A DNA stretch of 64,000 bases. Source: Leuconostoc palmae (GTDB taxonomy: Bacteria > Bacillota > Bacilli > Lactobacillales > Lactobacillaceae). The stretch spans positions 1-64,000 of the forward strand of contig NZ_BPKZ01000001.1 in the NCBI RefSeq assembly GCF_019656075.1, in the 5' to 3' direction. The notes under the pieces were generated by a model. The model saw only the letters and a list, made by a program, of their open reading frames with translations. It was not told the DNA's origin and did not search any database. Positions 34,669 through 45,990 of the stretch are shown piece after piece. The position numbers were made by a program, and so were the translations under genes. Numbering within the stretch: position 1 is the stretch's first letter; every line of letters begins with the position of its first letter.

Positions 34669-36462
34669 TTAACCTTTTACTTGTAAACTCATATGAATTA
34701 CTCGTGCTAATTTCTCGTTTATCCCTATCGCCTGTAATTCTGAAATTGTTGCATTAGCAATTTTTGGTAATGACCCGAACTCTCTTAATAATTTTTGCCG
34801 TGTTTTGGGTCCAACACCATCAATCATATCTAATCGACTCGCCAACGAATTCTTACTTCTCAACTGTCTATGAAAATTAATTGCAAACCGATGCACTTCT
34901 TCTTGGACACGTTGAATCAAGAAAAAGCCTTCAGATTGTTTATTCAATGAGATTATTTGGTCTGTCTTGCCGTCAATGAGTTCAGCAGTTTTATGCTTAT
35001 TATTTTTAACCATTGCTGCAATTGGTAATTTGGTTAACCCTAATTCATCTACTAAAACTTCTTGCGCAGCATGTAGTTGTATTTCACCACCATCCATCAA
35101 AATTAAGTCTGGTAGCTCACCACCTTCTTTTAATAATCGTGAATAGCGTCTGCGAATAACTTCTTGAGTTTCACGCCACTCATCGGCATGGTTAACTGAC
35201 TTGATTTTATATTTGCGATACAAGTCTTTATTCGGCATACCATCATCAAATACAACCATGGCACTAACAATTTCGACACCCTGTGTATGAGAATGATCAA
35301 ATGCTTCAATACGTTTTCCCATTGGAATATTTAGTGCATCAGTAATTTCTCGCATAGCACCAGTTGTTTTCTTTTCATTTAATTGCATTAAACGAAACTT
35401 TTCTTCCAAAGCAATTTGAGCATTTTTACCAGCAAGATCTAGTAAATCTCGTTTTTCACCTCGAACTGGTATGCGCACTGAGACACCCAAAATATCGCTT
35501 AGTGCTTCCGTATTGATACCTTTTGGCACTAACACTTCGCTTGGCTTTTGTATATTTCGCTGGGCATAAAACTGTTGAATAAAACTCGTTATTTCTTCAT
35601 CTTCCGCACCGACAACCGAAAATGTTTGCTTGAATTGACGAATTAATCGCGCCTGTCTGAGGAAAAATACTTCAACAGTCATCCAACCTTTATCCAAATA
35701 ATAATTGAATAAATCTCTGGGTGTTGTATCCTTTGATAAAACACGTTGACTTTCAACAGTCTCGTCAATATATTTTAATTGATCTCTTAAATCTGCAGCC
35801 AGTTCAAACTCTAAAGTCTCTGCAGCATGTTGCATCTTTTTAGCAATTTGTTTCTTGACAATGGTTGTATCGCCATCTAAAAATCTTTTGATACGTTTCA
35901 CTTGTTCATCATATTCCGAAACTGGTACTTCATGCCAACATGCCCCCAGACACTGTCCCATATTGTAATATAAACATGGACGGCCCTGAAAACCATTGCA
36001 GCGTCTTAAAGGATAGTTTTTTTCTAAGAATCTTAAGGTTTCCTGAGCTGCAAAAACGTTAGGATAAGGTCCAAAATAAAAGCCACCATCCTTTTTGACT
36101 TCACTGACCATCACCATTTTTGGGTCACGCTCATGAGTTATTTTGATATAGGGATATCCTGTACCGTATTTTAATCGAATGTTATAGTATGGTTTATATT
36201 TTTTGATTAATTCATTTTCTAAAAGAAAAGCTTCTTTATCAGAATTAGTCACAATATAATCAAAATCTGCAATGTTTTGAACCAGTTCAGCTGTTTTACC
36301 TGTATGTTCTTGTTTAAAATAAGAACGTACACGATTTTTCAAGTTTTTGGCTTTACCAACGTAAATGATTTTACCGTTCTTATCTTTCATCTGATATGAC
36401 CCGGGTTCTGACGGAAGTAAGGCAAGTTTTTGTTCAATGTGTTTTGATTGGTTTCTTAGCAT
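34669..36462 (-). CDS. uvrC: Excinuclease ABC subunit C
   Basis: A 597-residue UvrC. It has a GIY-YIG nuclease at the N-terminus (PGSYQMKDKNGKIIYVGKA), the cysteine cluster RRCNGFQGRPCLYYNMGQCLGAC in two parts, a UVR segment near 205-235, the UvrC RNase H-like nuclease and a terminal helix-hairpin-helix (IDGVGPKTRQKLL). It makes the two incisions of nucleotide excision repair. Confidence 0.97.
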   Translation of the reverse strand: MLRNQSKHIEQKLALLPSEPGSYQMKDKNGKIIYVGKAKNLKNRVRSYFKQEHTGKTAELVQNIADFDYIVTNSDKEAFLLENELIKKYKPYYNIRLKYGTGYPYIKITHERDPKMVMVSEVKKDGGFYFGPYPNVFAAQETLRFLEKNYPLRRCNGFQGRPCLYYNMGQCLGACWHEVPVSEYDEQVKRIKRFLDGDTTIVKKQIAKKMQHAAETLEFELAADLRDQLKYIDETVESQRVLSKDTTPRDLFNYYLDKGWMTVEVFFLRQARLIRQFKQTFSVVGAEDEEITSFIQQFYAQRNIQKPSEVLVPKGINTEALSDILGVSVRIPVRGEKRDLLDLAGKNAQIALEEKFRLMQLNEKKTTGAMREITDALNIPMGKRIEAFDHSHTQGVEIVSAMVVFDDGMPNKDLYRKYKIKSVNHADEWRETQEVIRRRYSRLLKEGGELPDLILMDGGEIQLHAAQEVLVDELGLTKLPIAAMVKNNKHKTAELIDGKTDQIISLNKQSEGFFLIQRVQEEVHRFAINFHRQLRSKNSLASRLDMIDGVGPKTRQKLLREFGSLPKIANATISELQAIGINEKLARVIHMSLQVKG

Positions 36463-36501
36463 GTTCTTATTATACCAAGCTACTAACTGATTATGTGTAA
36501 C

Positions 36502-36527
36502 AAAAAAACATGCGTTCGCATGTTTTC
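36502..36527 (-). terminator. Terminator of pyrG
   Basis: AAAACATGCG-TT-CGCATGTTTT, flanked by a T-run on the minus strand. Confidence 0.8.
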
Positions 36528-36535
36528 AAAAATAA

Positions 36536-38161
<1,626 letters not shown>

Positions 38162-38216
38162 TCATGAATAAGCGTCTATACGCATGCGATAAAATTAGGG
38201 GGAATAATTAAAATAG

Positions 38217-38309
38217 AAAAACTCCCAAGTTAAACTTGGGAGCTGTTAACGTCTGTCCCAACAAATGGGAGCCCTAATATATATTACAGAGTATCACTAT
38301 TTTTGTCAA
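38217..38309 (-). promoter_or_regulatory. pyrG promoter and CTP-responsive attenuator
   Basis: The -35 TTGACA (38304-38309) and the -10 TAATAT (38281-38286) are exactly 17 bases apart. Six bases on, the transcript starts GGGCTCCC (38274-38267). An intrinsic terminator, CTCCCAAGTT-TA-AACTTGGGAG plus T5, spans 38217-38244. This matches the Bacillus pyrG mechanism: low CTP causes reiterative G addition at the 5' end, and the extra Gs pair with the CTCCC of the terminator stem, preventing termination. Confidence 0.85.
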
Positions 38310-38326
38310 ACAAATTATTTAAAACA

Positions 38327-39718
38327 TTAAGCCTGTTTTTTAAATACTGTTACCGTTTCAACATGAGTCGTTTGCGGGAATTGATCAAGTGGTTGAACCG
38401 GTCCATCTATTTCAAATCCTTCCGCAATAATTTCAACTGCATCACGTGCTAAAGTAGCAGGATTACAACTAATGTAAACAAATGTTTCTGGATTCATCGC
38501 ACTAACTGCTTGTATTAATTCAGATGTTAAGCCTTTCCGCGGTGGATCCACAAAGACAACATTTGGCTTCAAACCTTCTGCCGCCCATTTCATCATTTGC
38601 TCAGGTGCATCAGCTTTAATAAATTCAACATTCTTGATTTGGTTATGACGGGCATTTTTTTCAGCATCTTCAACTGCTTCTTCAACAACTTCGACGCCAT
38701 ATACCTTTTGGACCTGGTCAGCTACTGATAATGTAATTGTTCCAATACCAGAATAGGCATCAACAACTAGGTCTGTACTACTCAATTCTGCTTTTTCAGC
38801 TGCTAATGTGTATAACTTAGCAGTTGTTTGTGGATTAACTTGATAGAACGAATTTGGTCCGATAACAAAGTCTTTATTCATTAACTGATCATGAATTTCA
38901 TCAGCACCCCAAATGGTCTCGTTCCATTGTCCCATAATCACATTTGTATCATGATTATTAATATTGTGGATAAAACTCTTTAATTCGGGAAGTTTTGCCC
39001 TTAATTTTTCAGCAATTGTTTCAGCTTCAGGTAAACGTTTAGTATTTGTCACAATAACTACCATAAGCTCATGTGAATAAAATCCACGACGAGCCATAAT
39101 GTGACGCACAACACCTCTTTTTGTTTCTTCGTTATAAGCAGATATATTTAATTCACGTAAAATATCACGCGTAATTGTGACTGCCTCATCCACTTTAGGA
39201 TCTTGAATGTAGAAATGTTCAACTGGCACTAAATGATGAGAACCGCGACGGTAAAATCCTGTTTCCAAACGACCATTTACTTCTTGAACCGGTACTTGGG
39301 CCTTATTTCGATATTCAGTAGGATTTTCCATACCAATTGTTGGATTAACCGTCACATCAAGATTCACTTTTTTGAATAGTTGTTCGACTTGCTGCTGTTT
39401 GAAAGCTAGTTGCGCTTCATATTTCAAATTAGCTAATGGTGCAATCCCTGTGGTAATTGCAACTTGATCAACTTCCTTCACGCGATTAGGTGATTCTTTT
39501 AAACGTGTTACAACACGTCCAAAAGCAAAGTTTTTTTGAACTTTTGTAATCCCTACTTTAACAACTTCACCTGGTATTGCATCAGAAACAAATATTGGGA
39601 AATTTTCAATTTTGACAACACCCATTCCTTGATAAGTGATATCAACGACTTCACCTTCAATTTCCTGATTTTTCGTCACAGGTGCTTTTGTGTAATAAAC
39701 TCGATTGGCTTTTGCCAT
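38327..39718 (-). CDS. rlmCD: 23S rRNA (uracil-5)-methyltransferase, RlmCD/RumA family
   Basis: A 463-residue TrmA-family methylase. An N-terminal TRAM domain (EGEVVDITYQGMGVVKIENFPIFV) binds RNA, followed by the SAM core VDAYSGIGTITLSVA, DPPRKG, and the catalytic Cys in SCNPATLARD. The cysteines of an Fe-S cluster seen in E. coli RumA are absent, as usual in Firmicutes. The ATG at 39718 replaces a longer basic reading from 39760. Confidence 0.92.
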   Translation of the reverse strand: MAKANRVYYTKAPVTKNQEIEGEVVDITYQGMGVVKIENFPIFVSDAIPGEVVKVGITKVQKNFAFGRVVTRLKESPNRVKEVDQVAITTGIAPLANLKYEAQLAFKQQQVEQLFKKVNLDVTVNPTIGMENPTEYRNKAQVPVQEVNGRLETGFYRRGSHHLVPVEHFYIQDPKVDEAVTITRDILRELNISAYNEETKRGVVRHIMARRGFYSHELMVVIVTNTKRLPEAETIAEKLRAKLPELKSFIHNINNHDTNVIMGQWNETIWGADEIHDQLMNKDFVIGPNSFYQVNPQTTAKLYTLAAEKAELSSTDLVVDAYSGIGTITLSVADQVQKVYGVEVVEEAVEDAEKNARHNQIKNVEFIKADAPEQMMKWAAEGLKPNVVFVDPPRKGLTSELIQAVSAMNPETFVYISCNPATLARDAVEIIAEGFEIDGPVQPLDQFPQTTHVETVTVFKKQA

Positions 39719-39769
39719 AGCATTTCGCTCACTTTCTTTTTTGCGCCTTTTGATACGCACTTTAAAACA

Positions 39770-40759
39770 TTATTTAACGTCGAGTTTTTCGACGTCTGCC
39801 ATAAATCTTTTCTTAGTACGATCAGATATTGTAGCTGCTTCTGGCATTCCAGAACGATTTGCAACAAATTCAATATGTTGTTGTAAGTCTGTAAATAACA
39901 TTGGCGCATCTCCACCATACTCGCCATCTAAATTAACTTTAAGTTGATCGTCATCAAGAGGAATAATCTCGACTTTATTGGTCTTTTTATAGATCAATTG
40001 AGCATTATCAACATGCTTACCACCGTTCAACATTTGTGCAACCATTTGCAAGATTTGCGCTAAATTGGATTCTTTAATGATTAACAAAGTGAATTTACCA
40101 TCATCTAATTTTGCGTCAGGTACAATTGATTCAAAACCGCCAACTGAATTAGTCAACGCCAAAAAAATCATAGAAATACGGCCAGCATACTCCCCATCGT
40201 CAAATACTACACGTGCGTTAACTGGCTTAATCCGTGTAATTAATTCAGCCCCTTTAACTAAGTATGCTAAATATCCGTATAGAGACTTCATTAATGAAGG
40301 TACCGCATAAGTTACCTCACTTATAGTACCTAATGCTGCAATATTCATAAAATATTTGGTTTGTCCATATTGGTCAATTTTACCAATATCCATCTTAATT
40401 GTTTCATTTTGTAAGATAATTTTGGCTGATTCTAAAGGCTCATCTCTCGGTAATTTTAATGCTCTGGCATAGTCGTTTGTTGTTCCTGCTGGTATAACAG
40501 CCATCATAGGTCTGTTTTCAAGTGGCGCTAGACCATTAACAACTTCATTGATTGTGCCATCTCCTCCTGCAGCAACAATTAAGTCAAACCCTGCTTCAGC
40601 AGCACGCTTTGCTTCTTTAGCAGCAGACAAAGGTTCCGCTGTCGTAGCAAAAGCAGACGTTTCATACCCAGCTTCTTCATAGACATGTAGAATATCAAGC
40701 ATCTCACGTTTAATGGCTTCTCTTCCAGAAGTTGGATTATAAATAATTCTTGCTCTCAT
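39770..40759 (-). CDS. dagK: Diacylglycerol kinase
   Basis: A 329-residue soluble lipid kinase of the DagK/YerQ type, recycling diacylglycerol released by lipoteichoic acid synthesis. Motifs: IIYNPTSGRE at the N-terminus, GGDGTINEVVNGL, and IPAGTTNDYARAL. It lies upstream of rlmCD, as yerQ-yefA do in Bacillus. Confidence 0.95.
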   Translation of the reverse strand: MRARIIYNPTSGREAIKREMLDILHVYEEAGYETSAFATTAEPLSAAKEAKRAAEAGFDLIVAAGGDGTINEVVNGLAPLENRPMMAVIPAGTTNDYARALKLPRDEPLESAKIILQNETIKMDIGKIDQYGQTKYFMNIAALGTISEVTYAVPSLMKSLYGYLAYLVKGAELITRIKPVNARVVFDDGEYAGRISMIFLALTNSVGGFESIVPDAKLDDGKFTLLIIKESNLAQILQMVAQMLNGGKHVDNAQLIYKKTNKVEIIPLDDDQLKVNLDGEYGGDAPMLFTDLQQHIEFVANRSGMPEAATISDRTKKRFMADVEKLDVK

Positions 40760-40917
40760 TTTTAGTATGTCATCAGTAACTGAATTGGAATCAAGTATTA
40801 GACTGTTACTTCGATTGACATAATCCTTTCATAAAACTTATGTACACAGGCATCAGCCTGCTGTTAACTAGCTAAAATGTTATTTAAAAATTTAGTCTAT
40901 TCTAAAAATGGTTTCTT

Positions 40918-42357
40918 TTATCGCTTAGCTAATTCTTCTAGCAACATTTTGTTCATAATCCCTGGATTAGCCTGTCCCTTAGACATTTTCATTAATTGAC
41001 CAATCAAGTAGCCAGTTGCTCGATCTTTTCCACCCTTGAAGTCTTCAATTGATTGTGGGTTATTATCCAATACCTCAGTAATCCAACCAAGGAGAATATC
41101 AGGGTCACTAATTTGTACCAAGCCATTTTTCTTAGCAAAAGCTTCAGGCTCTTCACCAGCCATAATCGCTTCAAAAACTTGCTTAGCTTGCTTAGTGGAA
41201 ATAGTACCTGCTTCGATTAATTTAATCATTCCTGCCAAGTGTTGTGGTGTTAGTTTTGTTTCTTGTAATTCTACTTGATGCTTATTCATATAGGCATTAA
41301 CATCGCCAATCAAATAATTGGCTGCACGTTTGGCGTCAGCACCCGCTAAGATTGTTGCATCATAGAAATCGGCCATAGCTAACGTCTGAGTTAAGACCTC
41401 GGCGTCATATTGTTCAATTCCAAGACGCGAGACATAATCATTTTGACGTTCAAAAGCAGACTTTGGTAATTCGGCTGCCACATGATCAATCCATTCTTGA
41501 TCAATAACTACTGGTGATAGATCGGGTTCTGGGAAATAACGGTAATCATCAGCGCCTTCTTTGACACGCATCAAAATTGTTGATTTTGTTGGTTCATTAT
41601 ATCGTCGAGTTTCTTGTTGAATGACACCACCCGAACGTAATACTTCTGCTTGTCTTTTTTCTTCAAAAATCAAGGCATTACGTACGTAATTGAATGAGTT
41701 AATATTTTTCATTTCAACTTTAGTGCCGTATTCTTTAGAACCGTAAGGACGAATAGAAATGTTAACGTCTGCACGCATTTGTCCTTCTTGCATCTTTGCT
41801 TCTGAAATACCAGTAAACAAGATAGCTTGTCGTAACTGTTCCAAGTAAGCATATGCCTCATCTGGTGAACTAATATCAGGTTCAGACACAATTTCAATTA
41901 ATGGTGTACCCTGTCTATTCAAATCCACATAGGAATATCCATCTGTCCCATGAGTATTTTTTCCAGCGTCTTCTTCAACGTGCATTTCTTTAATACGAAT
42001 TCTTTTAACTGTACCATCTTCTAGGTTAACATCTAAATAACCATTCGTACCAATAGGCGTTTGAGATTGAGTTGTCTGATACGCTTTTGGATTATCCGGG
42101 TAAAAATAATTTTTACGATCCCACCGAATGTATGGTGAAATTGTTGCATTTAATGCTAATGCTGCACGCATACCAAATTCTAGTGCACCTTTATTTGCCA
42201 CAGGTAACACACCTGGATAACCAAAATCAATAACGTTTGTATTCTCGTTAGGTTGGTCTCCATAATGTACTGGTGAGGGTGACAAAAGTTTTGAGTTGGT
42301 TTGCATTTCAACGTGAACTTCAAGTCCAATAGTTGTTTCAAAGTTTCCTGTTCCCAT
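40918..42357 (-). CDS. gatB: Asp/Glu-tRNA amidotransferase subunit B
   Basis: A 479-residue GatB. The N-terminal kinase/transamidase core begins [20 protein letters not shown] and contains [10 protein letters not shown]. The helical YqeY-like tail binds tRNA ([21 protein letters not shown]). It converts Glu-tRNA(Gln) and Asp-tRNA(Asn). The last gene of gatCAB, 15 bases after gatA. Confidence 0.97.
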   Translation of the reverse strand: MGTGNFETTIGLEVHVEMQTNSKLLSPSPVHYGDQPNENTNVIDFGYPGVLPVANKGALEFGMRAALALNATISPYIRWDRKNYFYPDNPKAYQTTQSQTPIGTNGYLDVNLEDGTVKRIRIKEMHVEEDAGKNTHGTDGYSYVDLNRQGTPLIEIVSEPDISSPDEAYAYLEQLRQAILFTGISEAKMQEGQMRADVNISIRPYGSKEYGTKVEMKNINSFNYVRNALIFEEKRQAEVLRSGGVIQQETRRYNEPTKSTILMRVKEGADDYRYFPEPDLSPVVIDQEWIDHVAAELPKSAFERQNDYVSRLGIEQYDAEVLTQTLAMADFYDATILAGADAKRAANYLIGDVNAYMNKHQVELQETKLTPQHLAGMIKLIEAGTISTKQAKQVFEAIMAGEEPEAFAKKNGLVQISDPDILLGWITEVLDNNPQSIEDFKGGKDRATGYLIGQLMKMSKGQANPGIMNKMLLEELAKR

Positions 42358-42372
42358 TGTTAAGTGTCCCCT

Positions 42373-43839
42373 TTAATAATCTTTTGCTAAATCTGGTAAT
42401 GTTTCAAACAAACGACTAGCCTGTTCAAAAGCATAACCTGTTTGGTAAACTGTTGCCTCATCAAATGGCTTACCAATAATTTGTAGACCAACTGGTAATC
42501 CATCAACAAAACCAGCATTGACAGAGAGTCCAGGTAATCCAGCAAGATTTACTGGAATAGTCAACACATCAGCTAAATACATTGCTGTTGGATCGTCAAC
42601 TTCTTCACCAATACCATAGGCAACAGTCGGTGCTGTTGGTCCAACGATAACGTCATAATCAGCAAACACTTTATTAAAATCTTCAATTAATAATGTACGT
42701 ATCTTAGCTGCTTTTTTAAAGAAAGCATCATAGGCACCCGCAGAAAGTGAAAATGTACCTAGCATGATGCGACGTTTCACTTCATCACCAAAACCTTCTG
42801 AACGTGTTTTAATATACAAATCTTCTAGATTTTTTACATCATCCGCTCTATAACCATAACGCACACCGTCATAACGTTGTAGGTTTGATGATGCTTCTGA
42901 AGCCATAATAATGTAATAGGCAGCAACACCATATTTTGTATGTGGCAAACTGACTTCATCAACAGTTGCCCCCATCGCTTCTAATTGTGCAATAGCAGCT
43001 TTTACGGTTGCTGCAACCTTAGAATCAATCCCTTCACCAAAGTACTCCTTTGGTACAGCTATTTTGAGTCCTTTAACATCACCAGTTAATTTAGAGGTAA
43101 AATCAGGTACTTCTTCATTTGAAGATGTTGAGTCCTTCTCATCAAATCCTGCAATGGTATTCAATACCTGAGCATTATCTAACACTTTGCGCGTGAATGG
43201 GCCTACTTGATCAAGTGATGATGCCATAGCAAACAATCCCCAACGTGATACACGTCCGTAGGTAGGTTTCATACCAACAATCCCATTAAATGCAGCAGGT
43301 TGACGAATTGATCCCCCTGTATCAGATCCCAATGCAAATGGGACTAGTCCAGCAGCTACGGCAGCAGCTGATCCGCCAGATGATCCGCCTGGTACTTTTG
43401 TTTGATCCCACGCATTGGCAGTTGTTTTGTAATAAGACGTTTCAGTTGATCCGCCCATCGCAAATTCATCCATATTGGCTTTTCCAACTGAAATTGCACC
43501 AGCTTGACTAAGCTTCTCGACTACAGTTGCATCATACACTGGTTTAAATCCTTCTAGTATATGTGATGCACCAGTTGTTTGAATACCTTTAGTTGATAAA
43601 TTATCTTTTAAAGCTAATGGTATACCAGTTAATAAGTGACTAAAATCCTGCTTATCATCTATTACTTTTGCTTGTTTTAGTGCTTCTTCTGGATTAGTGA
43701 TTATAAACGCATTTAACTTGTTATCAACTTTGTCAATGTTATTTAATGTCGCCTCAGTTACTTCTGTAGCAGTAATTTCTTTATTGGCTAAAGCTTTATT
43801 TAAAGCGATAATGTCTTTTTCAAAATAATTAATTGTCAT
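42373..43839 (-). CDS. gatA: Asp/Glu-tRNA amidotransferase subunit A
   Basis: A 488-residue amidase releasing ammonia from glutamine. The Ser-cisSer-Lys triad is in [22 protein letters not shown] and [12 protein letters not shown]. The ATG at 43839 with GGGAG upstream overlaps the end of gatC by 2-3 bases, so the genes are coupled. The reading from 43857 begins inside gatC. Confidence 0.97.
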   Translation of the reverse strand: MTINYFEKDIIALNKALANKEITATEVTEATLNNIDKVDNKLNAFIITNPEEALKQAKVIDDKQDFSHLLTGIPLALKDNLSTKGIQTTGASHILEGFKPVYDATVVEKLSQAGAISVGKANMDEFAMGGSTETSYYKTTANAWDQTKVPGGSSGGSAAAVAAGLVPFALGSDTGGSIRQPAAFNGIVGMKPTYGRVSRWGLFAMASSLDQVGPFTRKVLDNAQVLNTIAGFDEKDSTSSNEEVPDFTSKLTGDVKGLKIAVPKEYFGEGIDSKVAATVKAAIAQLEAMGATVDEVSLPHTKYGVAAYYIIMASEASSNLQRYDGVRYGYRADDVKNLEDLYIKTRSEGFGDEVKRRIMLGTFSLSAGAYDAFFKKAAKIRTLLIEDFNKVFADYDVIVGPTAPTVAYGIGEEVDDPTAMYLADVLTIPVNLAGLPGLSVNAGFVDGLPVGLQIIGKPFDEATVYQTGYAFEQASRLFETLPDLAKDY

Positions 43840-43840
43840 A

Positions 43841-44149
43841 TTATTCTCCCTCGCCATCTAAAATAGCCGGAACTTTAATTAACCCTGCAGATGAGAGTGG
43901 TGCATTTGAAAGTAATTCTTGTTTTTGTTCCCAGTTATTTGCAATATCATTTCGGAGATGATTTACATTTTTGGTTACTGAATAAGTTGGTTGAACATCA
44001 TCAGTATTCACTTCAGCTAATGTATTAAAAATATTTAAAATATCACCTAATTGTGTGGTGAACTGTACTAATTCATCATCATTGAAAGCTAGTTTTGCTA
44101 AACTAGCCACGTGAGCAACTTCTTCTTTTGAAATAGTTGTATCTGACAT
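43841..44149 (-). CDS. gatC: Asp/Glu-tRNA amidotransferase subunit C
   Basis: A 102-residue GatC, the small subunit that wraps GatA and GatB. The family start [22 protein letters not shown] and the middle [20 protein letters not shown] are clear. The first gene of gatCAB. Confidence 0.95.
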   Translation of the reverse strand: MSDTTISKEEVAHVASLAKLAFNDDELVQFTTQLGDILNIFNTLAEVNTDDVQPTYSVTKNVNHLRNDIANNWEQKQELLSNAPLSSAGLIKVPAILDGEGE

Positions 44150-44250
44150 TAATCTACTCCTCTATCTTTACGCTTTGTATGTCCTAAAAAGCTGTTGGAC
44201 TCCTGTATGTACACTAATTTATTTTACCATAACTTAGGCTGCCTCTACTC

Positions 44251-44350
44251 TTGCATTTTATAAACATGAGCGTATAATGAATCATGTTGTATAAACGACA
44301 TGACCAATAACTTTGTTTAGCGTCTCACCGTCGCTCTACACAGCTATTGG
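44251..44350 (+). promoter_or_regulatory. rpsO promoter and structured leader
   Basis: TTGCAT (44251-44256) and TATAAT (44273-44278) are 16 bases apart. The transcript then folds: CATGTTGT with ACGACATG (44284-44302, one mismatch), and CCAATA (44304-44309) with TATTGG (44345-44350) enclosing AGCG/CGCT. The second helix ends just before the ribosome site. S15 represses its own mRNA through such leaders in other bacteria; that role here is inference. Confidence 0.65.
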
Positions 44351-44377
44351 CGACATTTTAGAAAGGTGGATATGATT

Positions 44378-44647
44378 ATGGCCCTTACACAAGAACGTAA
44401 GAACGAAATCATCAAAGCATATGCTCGCCACGAAGGCGATACTGGTTCAGCTGAAGTACAAATCGCAGTTTTAACTGCTGATATTAACGAGTTGAACGTA
44501 CACATGGCAGCTCACAAGCATGATTTCCACTCACAACGTGGTTTGATGAAGAAGATTGGTAGCCGTCGTAACTTATTACGTTACCTCCGCAATACTGATA
44601 TTCAACGCTATCGTGAACTAATCCAACGCTTAGGTTTGCGTCGTTAA
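44378..44647 (+). CDS. rpsO: Ribosomal protein S15
   Basis: An 89-residue S15 ([37 protein letters not shown]). It binds 16S rRNA early in 30S assembly. The ATG at 44378 fits AGGTGG with 8 bases between; the earlier ATG at 44372 is too close. Confidence 0.97.
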   Translation: MALTQERKNEIIKAYARHEGDTGSAEVQIAVLTADINELNVHMAAHKHDFHSQRGLMKKIGSRRNLLRYLRNTDIQRYRELIQRLGLRR

Positions 44648-44696
44648 TCTTAAGATTATCTGAAAACCTCGTATCAAATTTAAGGAGAAAAGACAT

Positions 44697-44948
44697 ATGC
44701 CTGTTATTGAATCAGCAATTCAACGTGTTCGTCTTACAAAGAAGCAACACGATCGTAACGAACCTCAGACAAGTGCTTACCGTACAGCTGTAAAGCGTTT
44801 TGAAAAAGCTGCAGCTGCTGGTGAAGAAAACTTGGCAGAATTGTACAAGACTGCTTCTTCTGCTGTTGATCGCGCCTACTCAAAAGGCTTGATTAAGAAG
44901 AACAAGGCTTCACGTGAAAAGTCACGTTTAGCTAAGTACGTTAAGTAA
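44697..44948 (+). CDS. rpsT: Ribosomal protein S20
   Basis: An 83-residue basic helical protein ([35 protein letters not shown]) that matches S20. GGAG stands 8-9 bases before ATG. It is 49 bases after rpsO, with no terminator between them, so probably co-transcribed. Confidence 0.95.
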   Translation: MPVIESAIQRVRLTKKQHDRNEPQTSAYRTAVKRFEKAAAAGEENLAELYKTASSAVDRAYSKGLIKKNKASREKSRLAKYVK

Positions 44949-44992
44949 CAAAAAAGACTTGGAATTCATGAATTCCAAGTCTTTTTTGTTAC
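44949..44992. terminator. Convergent terminator rpsT/holA
   Basis: AAAAAGACTTGGAATTC and GAATTCCAAGTCTTTTT form a perfect long stem. Confidence 0.9.
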
Positions 44993-45990
44993 TTAATGTT
45001 TAATATAAATCTTTCAAATAATAACTCTGGATCTTGACTAGTAGATTTTAATTTAATTTCAATATTAACCATACCTAAAAAGCCATCTCTTAACATTTTA
45101 AGTGGATATTTTTTTATTGCTTGCCTTGCTAATTTTATACGATAAGGATGGACACCACCGAGTTGCTGACTAACTTCCTGATCAGTCCCTCTTAAAGCCG
45201 CGACTTGCAATAATAATCTAAATTGGCCAGTTAAAACAGCATTAACTCTAAGTGGTTGTTCGCCATTTTGCAATAATTCTCTATAGATCATTAACGCTTG
45301 TTTCACTTGATTACTCATAACAGCATCTACTAAATCAAAAACATTGGCAATTAATGTTTTAGGAACCAATTCATCTATTGCAATAATATCAATTTTTTTA
45401 TCTTTTGTCGCATATGCCATTAATTTTGGCAACTCATGCAACATAGTGGTGTAGTGAGCATTAGTTCGCAATAAAAATTCTTGCATTGCATCATTATTCA
45501 TACTGTAGCCGTATTGACTCAAATATTCCATAACTGCTTGTCTAGCTGCTTGTTCGCCTAGTGCTGGCAGCTCTATATTTTCAGCATTTTTTAATATAGT
45601 TTTTGTTATTTTTTTGCGTTTGTCAATTTTTAAATCATTAATCAAAAAAACAACAATATTTTCAGCCACAGGTTTATCTAATAAAGATAATAACTGATTT
45701 TGATTCTGCTCACTGAGTTTGCCTTTTGAGGTTAAAAAATCCGGATTTTTAATCATGACAACACGACGCTCTCCAAAAAAAGGCATAGACATGGCATCGC
45801 TCATCGCTAAATCAAATTCTTGTTGCGTTAAATCAAATTCAGAATAATTCATATCCCTGTCCTCTGGCAATATCATTTCTTTAAAACTACGATGTGCGCG
45901 TTGGACGAGAATCTCTTCATTTCCGGTGATAGTATAGAAATTTGCTAGAGCATTATTTTTAATTTGTTGCTGAAGTTGGTTTAAGTTCAT
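44989..45990 (-). CDS. holA: DNA polymerase III delta subunit
   Basis: A 333-residue clamp-loader delta subunit. It has an AAA-like N-terminal part (NFYTITGNEEILVQRAHRSFKEM), FSERRVV-like FGERRVVMIKNPDFL, and a collar domain. It opens the beta clamp. It overlaps the end of comEC by 32 bases, the order comEA-comEC-holA common in Firmicutes. Confidence 0.93.
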   Translation of the reverse strand: MNLNQLQQQIKNNALANFYTITGNEEILVQRAHRSFKEMILPEDRDMNYSEFDLTQQEFDLAMSDAMSMPFFGERRVVMIKNPDFLTSKGKLSEQNQNQLLSLLDKPVAENIVVFLINDLKIDKRKKITKTILKNAENIELPALGEQAARQAVMEYLSQYGYSMNNDAMQEFLLRTNAHYTTMLHELPKLMAYATKDKKIDIIAIDELVPKTLIANVFDLVDAVMSNQVKQALMIYRELLQNGEQPLRVNAVLTGQFRLLLQVAALRGTDQEVSQQLGGVHPYRIKLARQAIKKYPLKMLRDGFLGMVNIEIKLKSTSQDPELLFERFILNIK

